This document shows, piece after piece, positions 50,808 to 59,556 of a stretch of DNA of 64,000 bases. Positions within the stretch are counted from its first letter, which is position 1; the number at the start of each line of letters is the position of its first letter. The stretch is taken from contig NZ_QURB01000005.1 in NCBI RefSeq assembly GCF_003402975.1, positions 62,001 through 126,000 of the forward strand, read 5' to 3'. The position numbers and the translations under genes are program-made. The notes beneath the pieces are model-generated. The model worked only from the letters and a program-made list of their open reading frames with translations. It was not told the origin of the DNA and searched no databases. Source of the DNA: Brumimicrobium aurantiacum. Lineage in GTDB: Bacteria; Bacteroidota; Bacteroidia; Flavobacteriales_D; Crocinitomicaceae.

Positions 50808-51185
50808 CTATTCTTCCAAAACAATTGTCTCAGTAGATGTCAAATATTGTTTCGCTCTCGCTTTATCTTTTGTGTAAAATTCTGCAGTATCTTTAGCATA
50901 CACTGAAAAGTAAGCTACTTTATCATCCTTTTTACCATACTGATCAAACAATTCCCCTAAATTAAAAATCGCAACACCTGACTCGTTAGTAATTGTTTCT
51001 GATTGATATTCAGGAGTACCTTGGTCAACATCACCAACAATCATTACTCTTGCATCTGGTGTCAAAACATTATTGCTTGAACGTACAAAAATCTTTAAAA
51101 CAGATTCGTCCTCATTTTCACAAGATGTCATGAAAACAGCACTAAATCCTACAATTAGAGATAAGAATATATTTTTAAATTTCAT
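50808..51185 (-). CDS. Small lipoprotein, paralogue of the downstream gene
   Basis: This 125-residue protein has a lipoprotein signal (MKFKNIFLSLIVGFSAVFMT, acylated Cys22 in TSC) and a single beta-sandwich: LKIFVRSSNNVLTPDARVMI, ESGVAIFNLGELFDQYGKKD and YFSVYAKDTAEFY. It is about the same length as its neighbour and shares strand order and the SGVAIFN segment, but identity is otherwise modest, so the duplication is old. The two genes are probably co-transcribed. Confidence 0.75.
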   Translation of the reverse strand: MKFKNIFLSLIVGFSAVFMTSCENEDESVLKIFVRSSNNVLTPDARVMIVGDVDQGTPEYQSETITNESGVAIFNLGELFDQYGKKDDKVAYFSVYAKDTAEFYTKDKARAKQYLTSTETIVLEE

Positions 51186-51480
51186 AATACCACTTTTTTT
51201 AATGACGCTAAGTTATGGAATAAATATTATTATTCTCAAAGGAAGGAAGAATTTTCCCAAAAAAATAAAATTTAACAGTGTATTAAAAGTCAGATACTTT
51301 AATAATAAAGCCGTTTCAATTCAGCTAAACTAGCTCTTTAAATATCCGAATGCCAACAACCAGGAACTAAAAGCGCTTTACATTGAGGTTTTGTACTAAA
51401 ACAACTTATCTATTAAAATCGTATATTGTTCTCCAAAATTTAATTATAAACTAAAAACTTTCTAAAATCCATTCAACTTT

Positions 51481-53493
51481 ATGCAAAACTTGCGCTCAAC
51501 ATTTGTATCTTTCCTTAAAAGCTATACTTCGCTATTTATTCTACCTATTTTGTTTTTAGTGGTTTTTAGAATTATTGAATTCACGCTTCTTATAGAAAAT
51601 GTACAGGTATTTCATAAACCGTTTAGAAGTTTTACATACAGTGTGGAGTTTGACCTGATATTTTTAGCCCTATACTACCTCAGCTTCTTTTTGATTTTCT
51701 ATCTACTTTACAAAATTTCAAGAAGATTATTTCAAGTCACATTCAGTGCGTTATTTATTATTTTGACTTTTATACATTTGGCTTTAAATCAATTCTTTTA
51801 TACCAGTGATATCCTACTAGATAAAACCTTTTTCTATTTTAGTTTAACAGAATTGAAAATCATTTTAAGTGGAGAATCAGGAGGGGTTTTTAGTACATTC
51901 TTTTGGCCATACCTCATTAGCATCATCCTTGTTGCTTTTAGTTTTTGGTATATAAAACCTCAATTAGAGAAGAACAAGACCTTGCGCATAATCGGACAAT
52001 CATTCACTATTCTCTCATTATGTTTATTTCTTTTTCGAGGTGAAGTACATCCAAGAACACTTCCACACTATAGTCATTATGAAAAACAAATTCACACCTC
52101 TAAACTAAGTTACTTTTTCACAAGTCTTTATCAATTAATATCTCCGGAAGAGTCGAAAGAAAAAAAGCCTTTTGAGGCAATCGAAACCTACAAAGAAATA
52201 ATTGGTAGAGAAAGCAATTTGACAAATGAGGACTATCCATTTACCTATTCATCCGATGATCTCATAAAAAACAATTGGGCTGAATACATAAATGATCATG
52301 AAAAAATAAAAAATGTGGTTTTGATCATCTCGGAAGGTCTTTCATCGAGGTTTTCAGGGGAGGAAGCAAAATTTGGAAGCATGACTCCTTTTATTGACTC
52401 TTTATCCAAACAATCGCTCTACTGGCCCAATATGTTAAGCATAACCGACCGAACACACGGAGTGTTTGCCGCAGCTTTGGCAGGCTTGCCTCATGGTTTT
52501 GAACGTGGCTTTTTAAATTACAAAGGAAAACAACCTAAATACAATTCTGTATCGAAATTTTTGAAGGATAAAGGCTACTCCACAAACTTTATTTATGGTG
52601 GCTGGTCTCATTTTGACAATTACCATAGCTTCTTAGTAGAAAACAAATTTGATGGCATCGTAAACGAAAGCTACATTAATGAACATTTCAATTTAAAGAC
52701 ATCGAATTCAGACCAAAAATTTTCATATGGTTATCATGATCAATCTACAGTCGATGCATATTTTCAATTTATGCAAAACGCACAAATAACTTCTCCTTAT
52801 TTTAATCTTTACCTTACCTTAAGTCTACACACGCCATATGATATTCCTGACAAACAACATTATATTGAAAAAGCGAAGAAAAATCTAACCAATTTGGATG
52901 CTGATTTTTTTGATCAAAATAAAGAGATAATTTCTACAGTGTATTATGCAGATCAATCATTAAAGAAATTCTTCAAAAAATATGAAGAGCGAGAAGATTT
53001 CGAGGAAACTATATTTATGATTATGGGAGATCACAGCGTAACAGCACTCGATTTACACAGTGAATTGGGCGGATATCATATTCCTTTTATTCTTTACTCC
53101 CCAAAAATAAATAAACCACAAAAGTTTAATGAAATCATTTCTCATTGGGATATTCCTTCAACCATTATGGATATTCTTCCAAATTTAAATTGGAAAACAA
53201 AGAACAAACTTACCCATTGGCTAGGGAATGGTGTGTCTTTTAAAAATGATATACGTTCTAAAAATCCAATTTTTCTAGGAACATTTAGAGGTGATATTAT
53301 TGGTGTTGTATGGGAAGAATATGCTTACATACATGAACGTCTATACCGCATTAAAGAGGGACTTGAACTGGAACCATACGAAGATGTTAAAAGAGAAAAA
53401 CGCTTTTCAAAACTACTGGAAACATATATTATCTTGAATAAGTACAGTATTAAAAACGACAAAATAACTCCGTTTTTCAAAACATCAAATTAA
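51481..53493 (+). CDS. LtaS-like phosphoglycerol transferase / sulfatase-superfamily membrane protein
   Basis: This 670-residue protein has about five N-terminal transmembrane helices (residues 1-180). An extracytoplasmic alkaline-phosphatase-superfamily domain follows: the metal-ligand Glu in LIISEGLSS near 281, the nucleophile Thr325 in TDRTHGVFAAALAGLPHG, and the late metal site MGDHS at 515-519. This is the LTA-synthase family layout. In Bacteroidota, where lipoteichoic acid is absent, members probably add phosphoglycerol or phosphoethanolamine groups to glycans or lipids. The convergent neighbour is a glycerophosphodiester phosphodiesterase, a chemically related activity. Confidence 0.88.
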   Translation: MQNLRSTFVSFLKSYTSLFILPILFLVVFRIIEFTLLIENVQVFHKPFRSFTYSVEFDLIFLALYYLSFFLIFYLLYKISRRLFQVTFSALFIILTFIHLALNQFFYTSDILLDKTFFYFSLTELKIILSGESGGVFSTFFWPYLISIILVAFSFWYIKPQLEKNKTLRIIGQSFTILSLCLFLFRGEVHPRTLPHYSHYEKQIHTSKLSYFFTSLYQLISPEESKEKKPFEAIETYKEIIGRESNLTNEDYPFTYSSDDLIKNNWAEYINDHEKIKNVVLIISEGLSSRFSGEEAKFGSMTPFIDSLSKQSLYWPNMLSITDRTHGVFAAALAGLPHGFERGFLNYKGKQPKYNSVSKFLKDKGYSTNFIYGGWSHFDNYHSFLVENKFDGIVNESYINEHFNLKTSNSDQKFSYGYHDQSTVDAYFQFMQNAQITSPYFNLYLTLSLHTPYDIPDKQHYIEKAKKNLTNLDADFFDQNKEIISTVYYADQSLKKFFKKYEEREDFEETIFMIMGDHSVTALDLHSELGGYHIPFILYSPKINKPQKFNEIISHWDIPSTIMDILPNLNWKTKNKLTHWLGNGVSFKNDIRSKNPIFLGTFRGDIIGVVWEEYAYIHERLYRIKEGLELEPYEDVKREKRFSKLLETYIILNKYSIKNDKITPFFKTSN

Positions 53494-53586
53494 ACCTTAT
53501 TGTACGGAAAGTGAAATAAGTTTTGTCAAAACAAAATACTATCTTTCAAACAAATAGATGAACATTATCTTCAATCTAATGGAGAA

Positions 53587-54438
53587 TCAATCAGCAAACT
53601 TCAGTTTACTGATTTGCATAGAAAATGGTTTCATATCCATGGCTTTTTGGAGCAAAATGGAATCATTTATCGGCCATACTTGAACTTCTAGCCCTTTGTT
53701 TTTTACTTCTTCAACCGCCTCTTTAGAAATTGATTCGTCAAACAAACTAAAAGAAACACCATCATAGTCATGCTCAATGGCACGCATTGAAACCTCTTCA
53801 AAATTTTCATAACCAATCAAGTGACATCGAATATTTGAATTCGAATTTTTCACCTCATCTAAGAAAGTGGTGTATGCTGTTTCAACGATTATCTGATTTT
53901 CCAAATTGTAATGCTCAACCATTCTAACAAGCTCCTCTCCCATTTGAGTAAAATAAGTTTCAGGAGCATTTCTGGAAGGAAAACAGAGCGAATCAAAATA
54001 TCCTTTTACATCCAAAGACAAAAATGATTGTTTATATTCTGGTTTACATAACAGTTTCAGGACCTCCTCAAGTTTATAAATCCTATCTTTAAGATCACCT
54101 CTACATTGTTCGATACTTTCTATTGTCACGTCATTCGTCGTTGGTATACATATAGGATGAGTTTGCACAATATCACAGAAATGTCCTAAATTATCGTCAT
54201 GATACAACCAAATCGTACAATCTTTACTCATCTGTATATCCACCTCACAACCATCTAACATATCCAAAGCATTAACTACAGAAGTTAAGGTATTTTCAAT
54301 ATATTTTCCATCATACACATCTGCTCCACTTCCACGATGACCAAAAAACAAATTTTCAGTTGTAATTGGTGAATTATCCTTTGTTTTGCAAGCGCTTGAT
54401 AGCAACAATATTAAAAATAGATATTTGAATTTTGACAT
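53587..54438 (-). CDS. Glycerophosphodiester phosphodiesterase family lipoprotein
   Basis: This 283-residue protein has a lipoprotein signal (MSKFKYLFLILLLSSACKTK, acylated Cys17) and the GDPD TIM-barrel motifs: GHRGSG with His34, IENTLTSV with Glu48, CEVDIQM with Glu65 and Asp67, and WLYHDDNL with His80. The C-terminal half continues the barrel (FLSLDVKGYFD, LEVQVWPIND). It should hydrolyse glycerophosphodiesters to glycerol-3-phosphate and an alcohol in the periplasm. It sits opposite the LtaS-like gene. Confidence 0.87.
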   Translation of the reverse strand: MSKFKYLFLILLLSSACKTKDNSPITTENLFFGHRGSGADVYDGKYIENTLTSVVNALDMLDGCEVDIQMSKDCTIWLYHDDNLGHFCDIVQTHPICIPTTNDVTIESIEQCRGDLKDRIYKLEEVLKLLCKPEYKQSFLSLDVKGYFDSLCFPSRNAPETYFTQMGEELVRMVEHYNLENQIIVETAYTTFLDEVKNSNSNIRCHLIGYENFEEVSMRAIEHDYDGVSFSLFDESISKEAVEEVKNKGLEVQVWPINDSILLQKAMDMKPFSMQISKLKFAD

Positions 54439-54578
54439 AGCACTAAATTACTAAGAATAAATTAGTCAACCTTTAAAGTTTTTGTAGAAAAACAGTTCTA
54501 ATTCAGTATTTTTAATCCTCTTAAATTAAGGAATACCCAACTTTTTGAAATGGAAGTCGTAATATGAAAAAATACTAC

Positions 54579-54586
54579 TAAATTTG
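54579..54586 (+). promoter_or_regulatory. TAnnTTTG -7 box upstream of pheS
   Basis: TAAATTTG lies 51 bases before the pheS ATG at 54638. No TTTG is found at the usual ~19-base upstream spacing. Confidence 0.35.
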
Positions 54587-54637
54587 CAGTAATACAAGTA
54601 CACTTGTATTCAATTTAAAGTAAAAGAATAAGGTAAA

Positions 54638-55669
54638 ATGTCAGATCTACAACATAAGCTTGAAGAGTTATTAAATGAAGTAAACTCAGCTTCAATCACT
54701 GATTCAGCACAATTGGAAGAATTTAGAATTCGTTTTCTAGGTTCAAAAAACTGTCTAAAACCATTGTTTTCGGAGTTAAAAACAGTTCCGAATGAAGATA
54801 AAAAAATGGTAGGTCAGAAAATTAATGAACTAAAAAACACCGCTCAATCAGTTTTTGATCAGTTTCAAGATCAACTTTCGAATGAAACACAAAACGAAGA
54901 AAAGATTGATTTCTCTAGACCAGGTGAGCCAAGTGAAATTGGTTCTCGACACCCAATTAGCGTGATTCGTAAGGAAATCATTTCTATTTTTGAGCGTATT
55001 GGCTATGGTGTTTCAGAAGGACCAGAAGTAGAAGATGATTGGCACAATTTCTCTGCATTAAACTTCCCGGAAGAACATCCAGCAAGAGACATGCAAGATA
55101 CATTTTTCGTTAAGACAGACGATGAAGAAATGGCCCTAAGAACGCACACTTCTTCAGTTCAAGTACGTGTGATGGAAAATAGCAAACCACCAATTCGTAC
55201 AATATCTCCTGGACGTGTTTTTAGAAATGAAGCAATTTCTGCACGTGCACACTGTTTCTTTCATCAAGTGGAAGGATTATTTATTGATAAGGATGTTTCT
55301 TTTGCCGATTTAAAACAAACGATTTTGTTTTTCGCACAAGAAATGTTTGGAAAAAAAGCAAAAATAAGATTAAGACCTTCTTACTTCCCGTTTACTGAAC
55401 CAAGTGCAGAAGTAGATGTCAGTTGTACAATTTGTAACCAAGAAGGGTGTAACGTATGTAAATACACAGGATGGCTGGAAATTTTAGGTTGTGGAATGGT
55501 AGACCCAAGTGTTTTAGAAGCTGCTAACATCGATCCAAAAGAATACAGTGGTTTTGCATTTGGAATGGGAATTGAAAGAATTGCTCAATTAAAATATCGT
55601 GTAAACGATTTACGCTTATACTCTGAGAACGATGTTCGTTTTCTAAAACAATTTAAATCTACATTATAA
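54638..55669 (+). CDS. pheS: Phenylalanine-tRNA ligase alpha subunit
   Basis: This 343-residue class II synthetase subunit has an N-terminal coiled coil. Motif 2 region FHQVEGLFIDKDVSF is present, with GRVFRNEAISARAH before it and the motif 3 end GFAFGMGIERIAQLKYRVND. The insert CTICNQEGCNVCKYTGWLEI carries four cysteines that probably bind zinc, as in many bacterial PheS. It charges tRNA-Phe together with PheT, which is not adjacent. The next gene starts two bases after its stop. Confidence 0.97.
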   Translation: MSDLQHKLEELLNEVNSASITDSAQLEEFRIRFLGSKNCLKPLFSELKTVPNEDKKMVGQKINELKNTAQSVFDQFQDQLSNETQNEEKIDFSRPGEPSEIGSRHPISVIRKEIISIFERIGYGVSEGPEVEDDWHNFSALNFPEEHPARDMQDTFFVKTDDEEMALRTHTSSVQVRVMENSKPPIRTISPGRVFRNEAISARAHCFFHQVEGLFIDKDVSFADLKQTILFFAQEMFGKKAKIRLRPSYFPFTEPSAEVDVSCTICNQEGCNVCKYTGWLEILGCGMVDPSVLEAANIDPKEYSGFAFGMGIERIAQLKYRVNDLRLYSENDVRFLKQFKSTL

Positions 55670-55671
55670 TT

Positions 55672-56043
55672 ATGGGACTTTTCTCTTTTGGCAAAAAATC
55701 GAATGATAATAAAATCAACTGGGTGAATATTTCATCAGTTGACGAGTTAAATCAAGCAATTGCAGATACGCAAAACAAAGCGGGTGTTTTCTTTAAACAT
55801 TCAACTAGATGCAGTATTTCTTCAATGGCATTAAGTCGATTTGAGTCACAATGGGAGGAAAATGAAAACATACAATTATACTTCATTGATTTAATTGCAA
55901 ATCGTGACGTCTCTAATTTACTTAGTGAACTATCAGGAGTTATGCACCAGTCTCCGCAGGTTATCGTAATTCAAAATGAAAAGGAAGTGTACAATGCTTC
56001 ACATAATGGAATTTCGGCAAGTGAAATAAAAAATGCACTTTAA
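55672..56043 (+). CDS. YtxJ-like (bacillithiol-associated) redox protein
   Basis: This 123-residue protein has a thioredoxin-like fold (NWVNISSVDELNQAIADTQN, AGVFFKHSTRCSISSMALSR, VMHQSPQVIVIQNEKEVYNA). It has the single active-site cysteine in the TRCSIS motif, characteristic of the YtxJ (DUF2847) family. Family members are proposed monothiol bacilliredoxins that act on bacillithiol-modified proteins. It starts two bases after pheS and its end precedes the glutaminyl cyclase gene by one base, so the three genes form a transcript. Confidence 0.8.
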   Translation: MGLFSFGKKSNDNKINWVNISSVDELNQAIADTQNKAGVFFKHSTRCSISSMALSRFESQWEENENIQLYFIDLIANRDVSNLLSELSGVMHQSPQVIVIQNEKEVYNASHNGISASEIKNAL

Positions 56044-56044
56044 A

Positions 56045-57127
56045 ATGATGAAAAAGCTTTCTTTCTATTCTGTTTTAATCGCAGTTTTATCTGTATTGGT
56101 ATTTTCATGTACAGAAGAAGATAAAGTCGTAACGGGAAGTTTGGTCCCTGCAAGATTTGAACTCCCTTTCAACAATACTAGTGTTCAAAAAGGAGAAACA
56201 ATTGAAGCAGTCATCAGTATTGCAAACCCGTCAGATTTAAAGTCTATTAAAGTCTACAAAAGTGACTCTATTATTTTCGAGGGACCTGTTTCCAAAAATA
56301 AAATGAACTTTCAGTTAAAGACCAACAATTGGAAATTTGGAACCAATCAACTTTCGCTTGAAACCATTACCAATAATGGAAGAAAAAGAGTCGATCACCG
56401 CATCATCAAACTTTTACCAGACATATATCCTAAAGAGTATTCAGCAGAAGTACTCACAGTATATCCTCATGCCACAACTTCTTACACTCAAGGCTTAGAG
56501 TTTGACAATGGTCAACTTTACGAAGGTACAGGTGGAACGGGTGCAACAGGAAAAAGCATGGTTGCTAAGGTTGATTTGAATTCTGGTAAAATTCAAGAAC
56601 AAAAATTACTAGACGAAAAATATTTTGGAGAAGGAATCACAATTTTAAATGACCAACTGTATCAATTAACTTGGCAAGAACATACATGTTTTGTTTACGA
56701 CAAAAACACATTAGAACAACAAGAGACTTTCACTTACACTGGTGAAGGTTGGGGATTATGTAACGACGGCAATCAACTAATTATGTCTGATGGTTCTGAA
56801 CGTATTTATTTTAGAGATCCTAAAACATTTGGTTTAAAAAGAACCATTGAAGTGTACACCAATGAAGGTCCAGTAAAAGGACTAAATGAATTAGAATACA
56901 TCGAAGGAAAGATTTACGCGAATGTTTACACTAGAAACAAAATCGTGATTATTGACCCAGCAACAGGTGTTGTAACAGGAAGAATCGACGCAAGCATATT
57001 AGCCCTAGATTATCGTAAAACAGGTGAAGTTCTTAATGGAATTGCCTACGACAAAAACAGTAAGCAATTATTTGTCACAGGAAAAAACTGGCCAAATTTA
57101 TTGGAGATTGGTTTGGTACAAGAATAA
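56045..57127 (+). CDS. Glutaminyl-peptide cyclotransferase, lipoprotein
   Basis: The start at 56045 or 56048 (MMKKLSFYSVLIAVLSVLVF) follows the ytxJ stop by one base. The 360-residue protein has a lipobox ending in FSC (acylated cysteine near 23), an N-terminal beta-sandwich, and a beta-propeller with the plant/bacterial glutaminyl cyclase motifs YTQGLEFDNGQLYEGTGGTG, YQLTWQEHTCFVYD, EGWGLCNDGNQLIMSDGSE, LNELEYIEGKIYANVY and LNGIAYD. It converts N-terminal Gln into pyroglutamate on exported proteins, a common maturation step for T9SS substrates in Bacteroidota. Confidence 0.9.
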   Translation: MMKKLSFYSVLIAVLSVLVFSCTEEDKVVTGSLVPARFELPFNNTSVQKGETIEAVISIANPSDLKSIKVYKSDSIIFEGPVSKNKMNFQLKTNNWKFGTNQLSLETITNNGRKRVDHRIIKLLPDIYPKEYSAEVLTVYPHATTSYTQGLEFDNGQLYEGTGGTGATGKSMVAKVDLNSGKIQEQKLLDEKYFGEGITILNDQLYQLTWQEHTCFVYDKNTLEQQETFTYTGEGWGLCNDGNQLIMSDGSERIYFRDPKTFGLKRTIEVYTNEGPVKGLNELEYIEGKIYANVYTRNKIVIIDPATGVVTGRIDASILALDYRKTGEVLNGIAYDKNSKQLFVTGKNWPNLLEIGLVQE

Positions 57128-57140
57128 AAGCTAAAGTGAT

Positions 57141-58616
57141 TTGAAATTTAACTCCAAAAATCAAACCTATCTACAATACCTACTCTTAGGTATCATTGTT
57201 ACGATACCTTTATTTTCATACCTAGGAACCCTTCCAATTCGAATTTGGGATGAGTCAAGATTAGCCATTAATGCCTATGAAATGCTTCATAATAATGACT
57301 ATATCGTAACTCATTATGAAGGTTCTCCTGATATGTGGAATACCAAGCCTCCATTGTTAATTTGGCTTCAGGTATTATTCATGAAATTGATTGGTACAAA
57401 TGAATGGGCTGTTAGACTCCCTTCGGCTATTTCAGCATTTATTACATGTTGCATTATTTTTCACTTCAGCAAAAAGAAATTATCCTACTCAACATTAGGT
57501 TTTATTGCTATCATCGTTCTTATTACTTCTCAAGGATTTGTTGGATATCATTCCGCTAGAAATGGAGACTACGATGCATTACTTACACTCTTTACAACAT
57601 TAAGTGCTTTATTGTTTTTCAATATTTGCGAGAGTAAAAAATTCAAACATCTATATTGGTTATTTCTGATTCTCGCCCTAGCAGTGCTGTCAAAAAGTAT
57701 CTCAGGATTACTTTTTCTACCAGCATTTTTCCTATATGCTTTATCTCAAAAACAAGTACTACCTCTTTTAAAAAGCAAGCACTTCTATGGTGGAGCACTT
57801 CTATTTTGTGGAATGATAGCTAGTTATTACGGAATAAGAGAATTAAATAATCCGGGCTACCTAGAAGCTGTTTATCAAAATGAACTTGGAGGAAGATACT
57901 TAGAGGTCATTGAGAACCATCAACATGGATTCTGGTATTACCTAAAGAATTTAACAAGTTATCGTTTTGAAAACTGGTATATGCTCGTACCATTCGGAAT
58001 ACTATTTGGGTTATTAAGTAAAGATCAACTGATCAAACGCTTAACATTATTCTTAACGCTTCTTACAATGACTTATTTCTTAATTATTTCAGGAGCACGA
58101 ACTAAACTTGAATGGTATGATATTCCAATGTATCCTTTCATGGCTATCTTAGCTGCTATTCCAATATATCGAGTTTACACGCTACTTAAATCTACATTAT
58201 CCAATACAAACAAAATAACTTCTAAAGTACTTCCTATCTTATTCTTTGTTATTGTTTGTGCAATTCCATACCACACAACATTCAACCGAATCAATCGTGG
58301 AACTGAAGAGCTTTGGGATGAAGAGTTTTATTCACTTAGCAATTACCTACAAGAAGCTGTAGATGGGGAGCATGATTTAAATAACAAGTCAATAGTTTAC
58401 CATGGCTATAATGCACATTTGTTATTTTACGTCAACATTCTTAATAATCAATCAATAAATCTTAAGTTTAAGGATTGGAAAAATTTATCTGCAGGGGACG
58501 TCGTAATTACAAATCAAATCGACATCAATAAAAATATTGAAGAAAATTACAATCATGAAGTGTTAGAAACCCAAGGATATATTAAAACACATATTATTTA
58601 TGGATCTAAAGACTGA
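57141..58616 (+). CDS. GT39/ArnT-like integral membrane glycosyltransferase
   Basis: This 491-residue protein has about eleven transmembrane helices and the GT-C signature near the N-terminus: IWDESRLAINAYEM with the catalytic Asp, followed by MWNTKPPLLIWLQVLF and NEWAVRLPSAISAF. It should transfer a sugar from a polyprenyl-phosphate donor to a lipid or protein at the periplasmic face. The frame begins with TTG at 57141. ATG codons occur only about 45 residues later and would remove the catalytic region, so TTG is the likely start. It overlaps the next glycosyltransferase by 17 bases. Confidence 0.85.
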   Translation: MKFNSKNQTYLQYLLLGIIVTIPLFSYLGTLPIRIWDESRLAINAYEMLHNNDYIVTHYEGSPDMWNTKPPLLIWLQVLFMKLIGTNEWAVRLPSAISAFITCCIIFHFSKKKLSYSTLGFIAIIVLITSQGFVGYHSARNGDYDALLTLFTTLSALLFFNICESKKFKHLYWLFLILALAVLSKSISGLLFLPAFFLYALSQKQVLPLLKSKHFYGGALLFCGMIASYYGIRELNNPGYLEAVYQNELGGRYLEVIENHQHGFWYYLKNLTSYRFENWYMLVPFGILFGLLSKDQLIKRLTLFLTLLTMTYFLIISGARTKLEWYDIPMYPFMAILAAIPIYRVYTLLKSTLSNTNKITSKVLPILFFVIVCAIPYHTTFNRINRGTEELWDEEFYSLSNYLQEAVDGEHDLNNKSIVYHGYNAHLLFYVNILNNQSINLKFKDWKNLSAGDVVITNQIDINKNIEENYNHEVLETQGYIKTHIIYGSKD

Positions 58617-59550
58617 GCAACCTGTAATTTCGATTATTGTACCAATATATAACGAAGAGGAAATTATTCCTGAGCTATATGAACGCTTACAAAATGCCGC
58701 TTTAAAAATTTCTGAAAACTATGAACTTATTTTCGTTAATGACGGAAGTAGAGATAATTCATTATTCGAATTGATTAAGTTAACAGAAAAAGACCATCGT
58801 GTTTATTATATCAACTTCAGTCGAAACTTTGGTCATCAAATAGCAGTTACTGCAGGTCTAGATGCATCGAAAGGTGATTGTGTAGCCATTATCGATGGAG
58901 ATTTACAAGATCCACCAGAAGTCATTCCAGAACTTCATTCAAAATACAAAGAAGGATATGAAGTTGTTTATGCTAAACGTAAAAAGCGTAAAGGAGAAAG
59001 TGTTTTTAAATTGGTCACTGCAAAACTTTTCTACCGTATACTCAAACGAATCACCTCTGTAGATATTCCTGTTGATACTGGTGATTTTAGATTAATTGAT
59101 AGGAAAGTGGTAGACTACCTCAAGCAAATGCCGGAGAAAAACAAATTTTTGCGTGGACAAATTGCATGGCTAGGATTTAATCAAACTGAAGTTTTATTTA
59201 ACAGAGATAAACGAAAGTATGGTAAAACAGGTTATTCAATCAGTAAAATGTTTCGCTTTGCAATGGATGGAATTACTAGCTTTTCAGACAAACCATTACA
59301 GTTTGTAACGAAACTCGGTTTTTTCTTTTCTATGGTTTCTTTCATCATAATACTTTATGCTTTTTATTCGCATTTTATTCTTGGCAACACAATAACAGGA
59401 TGGACTTCTTTGATCATTAGCACAATGTTTATTGGAGGAATTCAGCTGATTTCCATTGGTGTCATCGGAGCATATGTAAGTAGAATAAATACGAATATTA
59501 TGGATAGACCCCTTTACATTATTGAAAAGAGTAATCTACCCAAAAAATGA
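58600..59550 (+). CDS. GT2 polyisoprenyl-phosphate glycosyltransferase (GtrB/DPM-like)
   Basis: This 316-residue protein has an N-terminal GT-A domain: IIVPIYNEEEIIPELYERLQ, VNDGSRDNSLF, NFGHQIAVTAGLDASKG and the DxD-type region IIDGDLQDPPEVIPEL. QTEV with RKYGKTGYS follows near the end of the domain, and two C-terminal transmembrane helices close it (FFFSMVSFIIILYAFYSHFI, TMFIGGIQLISIGVIGAYVS). This family attaches glucose, GlcNAc or similar sugars to undecaprenyl phosphate in the cytoplasm, forming donors for GT-C enzymes. It is translationally coupled to the GT39 gene upstream, so the pair likely works together. Confidence 0.9.
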   Translation: MDLKTEQPVISIIVPIYNEEEIIPELYERLQNAALKISENYELIFVNDGSRDNSLFELIKLTEKDHRVYYINFSRNFGHQIAVTAGLDASKGDCVAIIDGDLQDPPEVIPELHSKYKEGYEVVYAKRKKRKGESVFKLVTAKLFYRILKRITSVDIPVDTGDFRLIDRKVVDYLKQMPEKNKFLRGQIAWLGFNQTEVLFNRDKRKYGKTGYSISKMFRFAMDGITSFSDKPLQFVTKLGFFFSMVSFIIILYAFYSHFILGNTITGWTSLIISTMFIGGIQLISIGVIGAYVSRINTNIMDRPLYIIEKSNLPKK

Positions 59551-59556
59551 TAGGCC

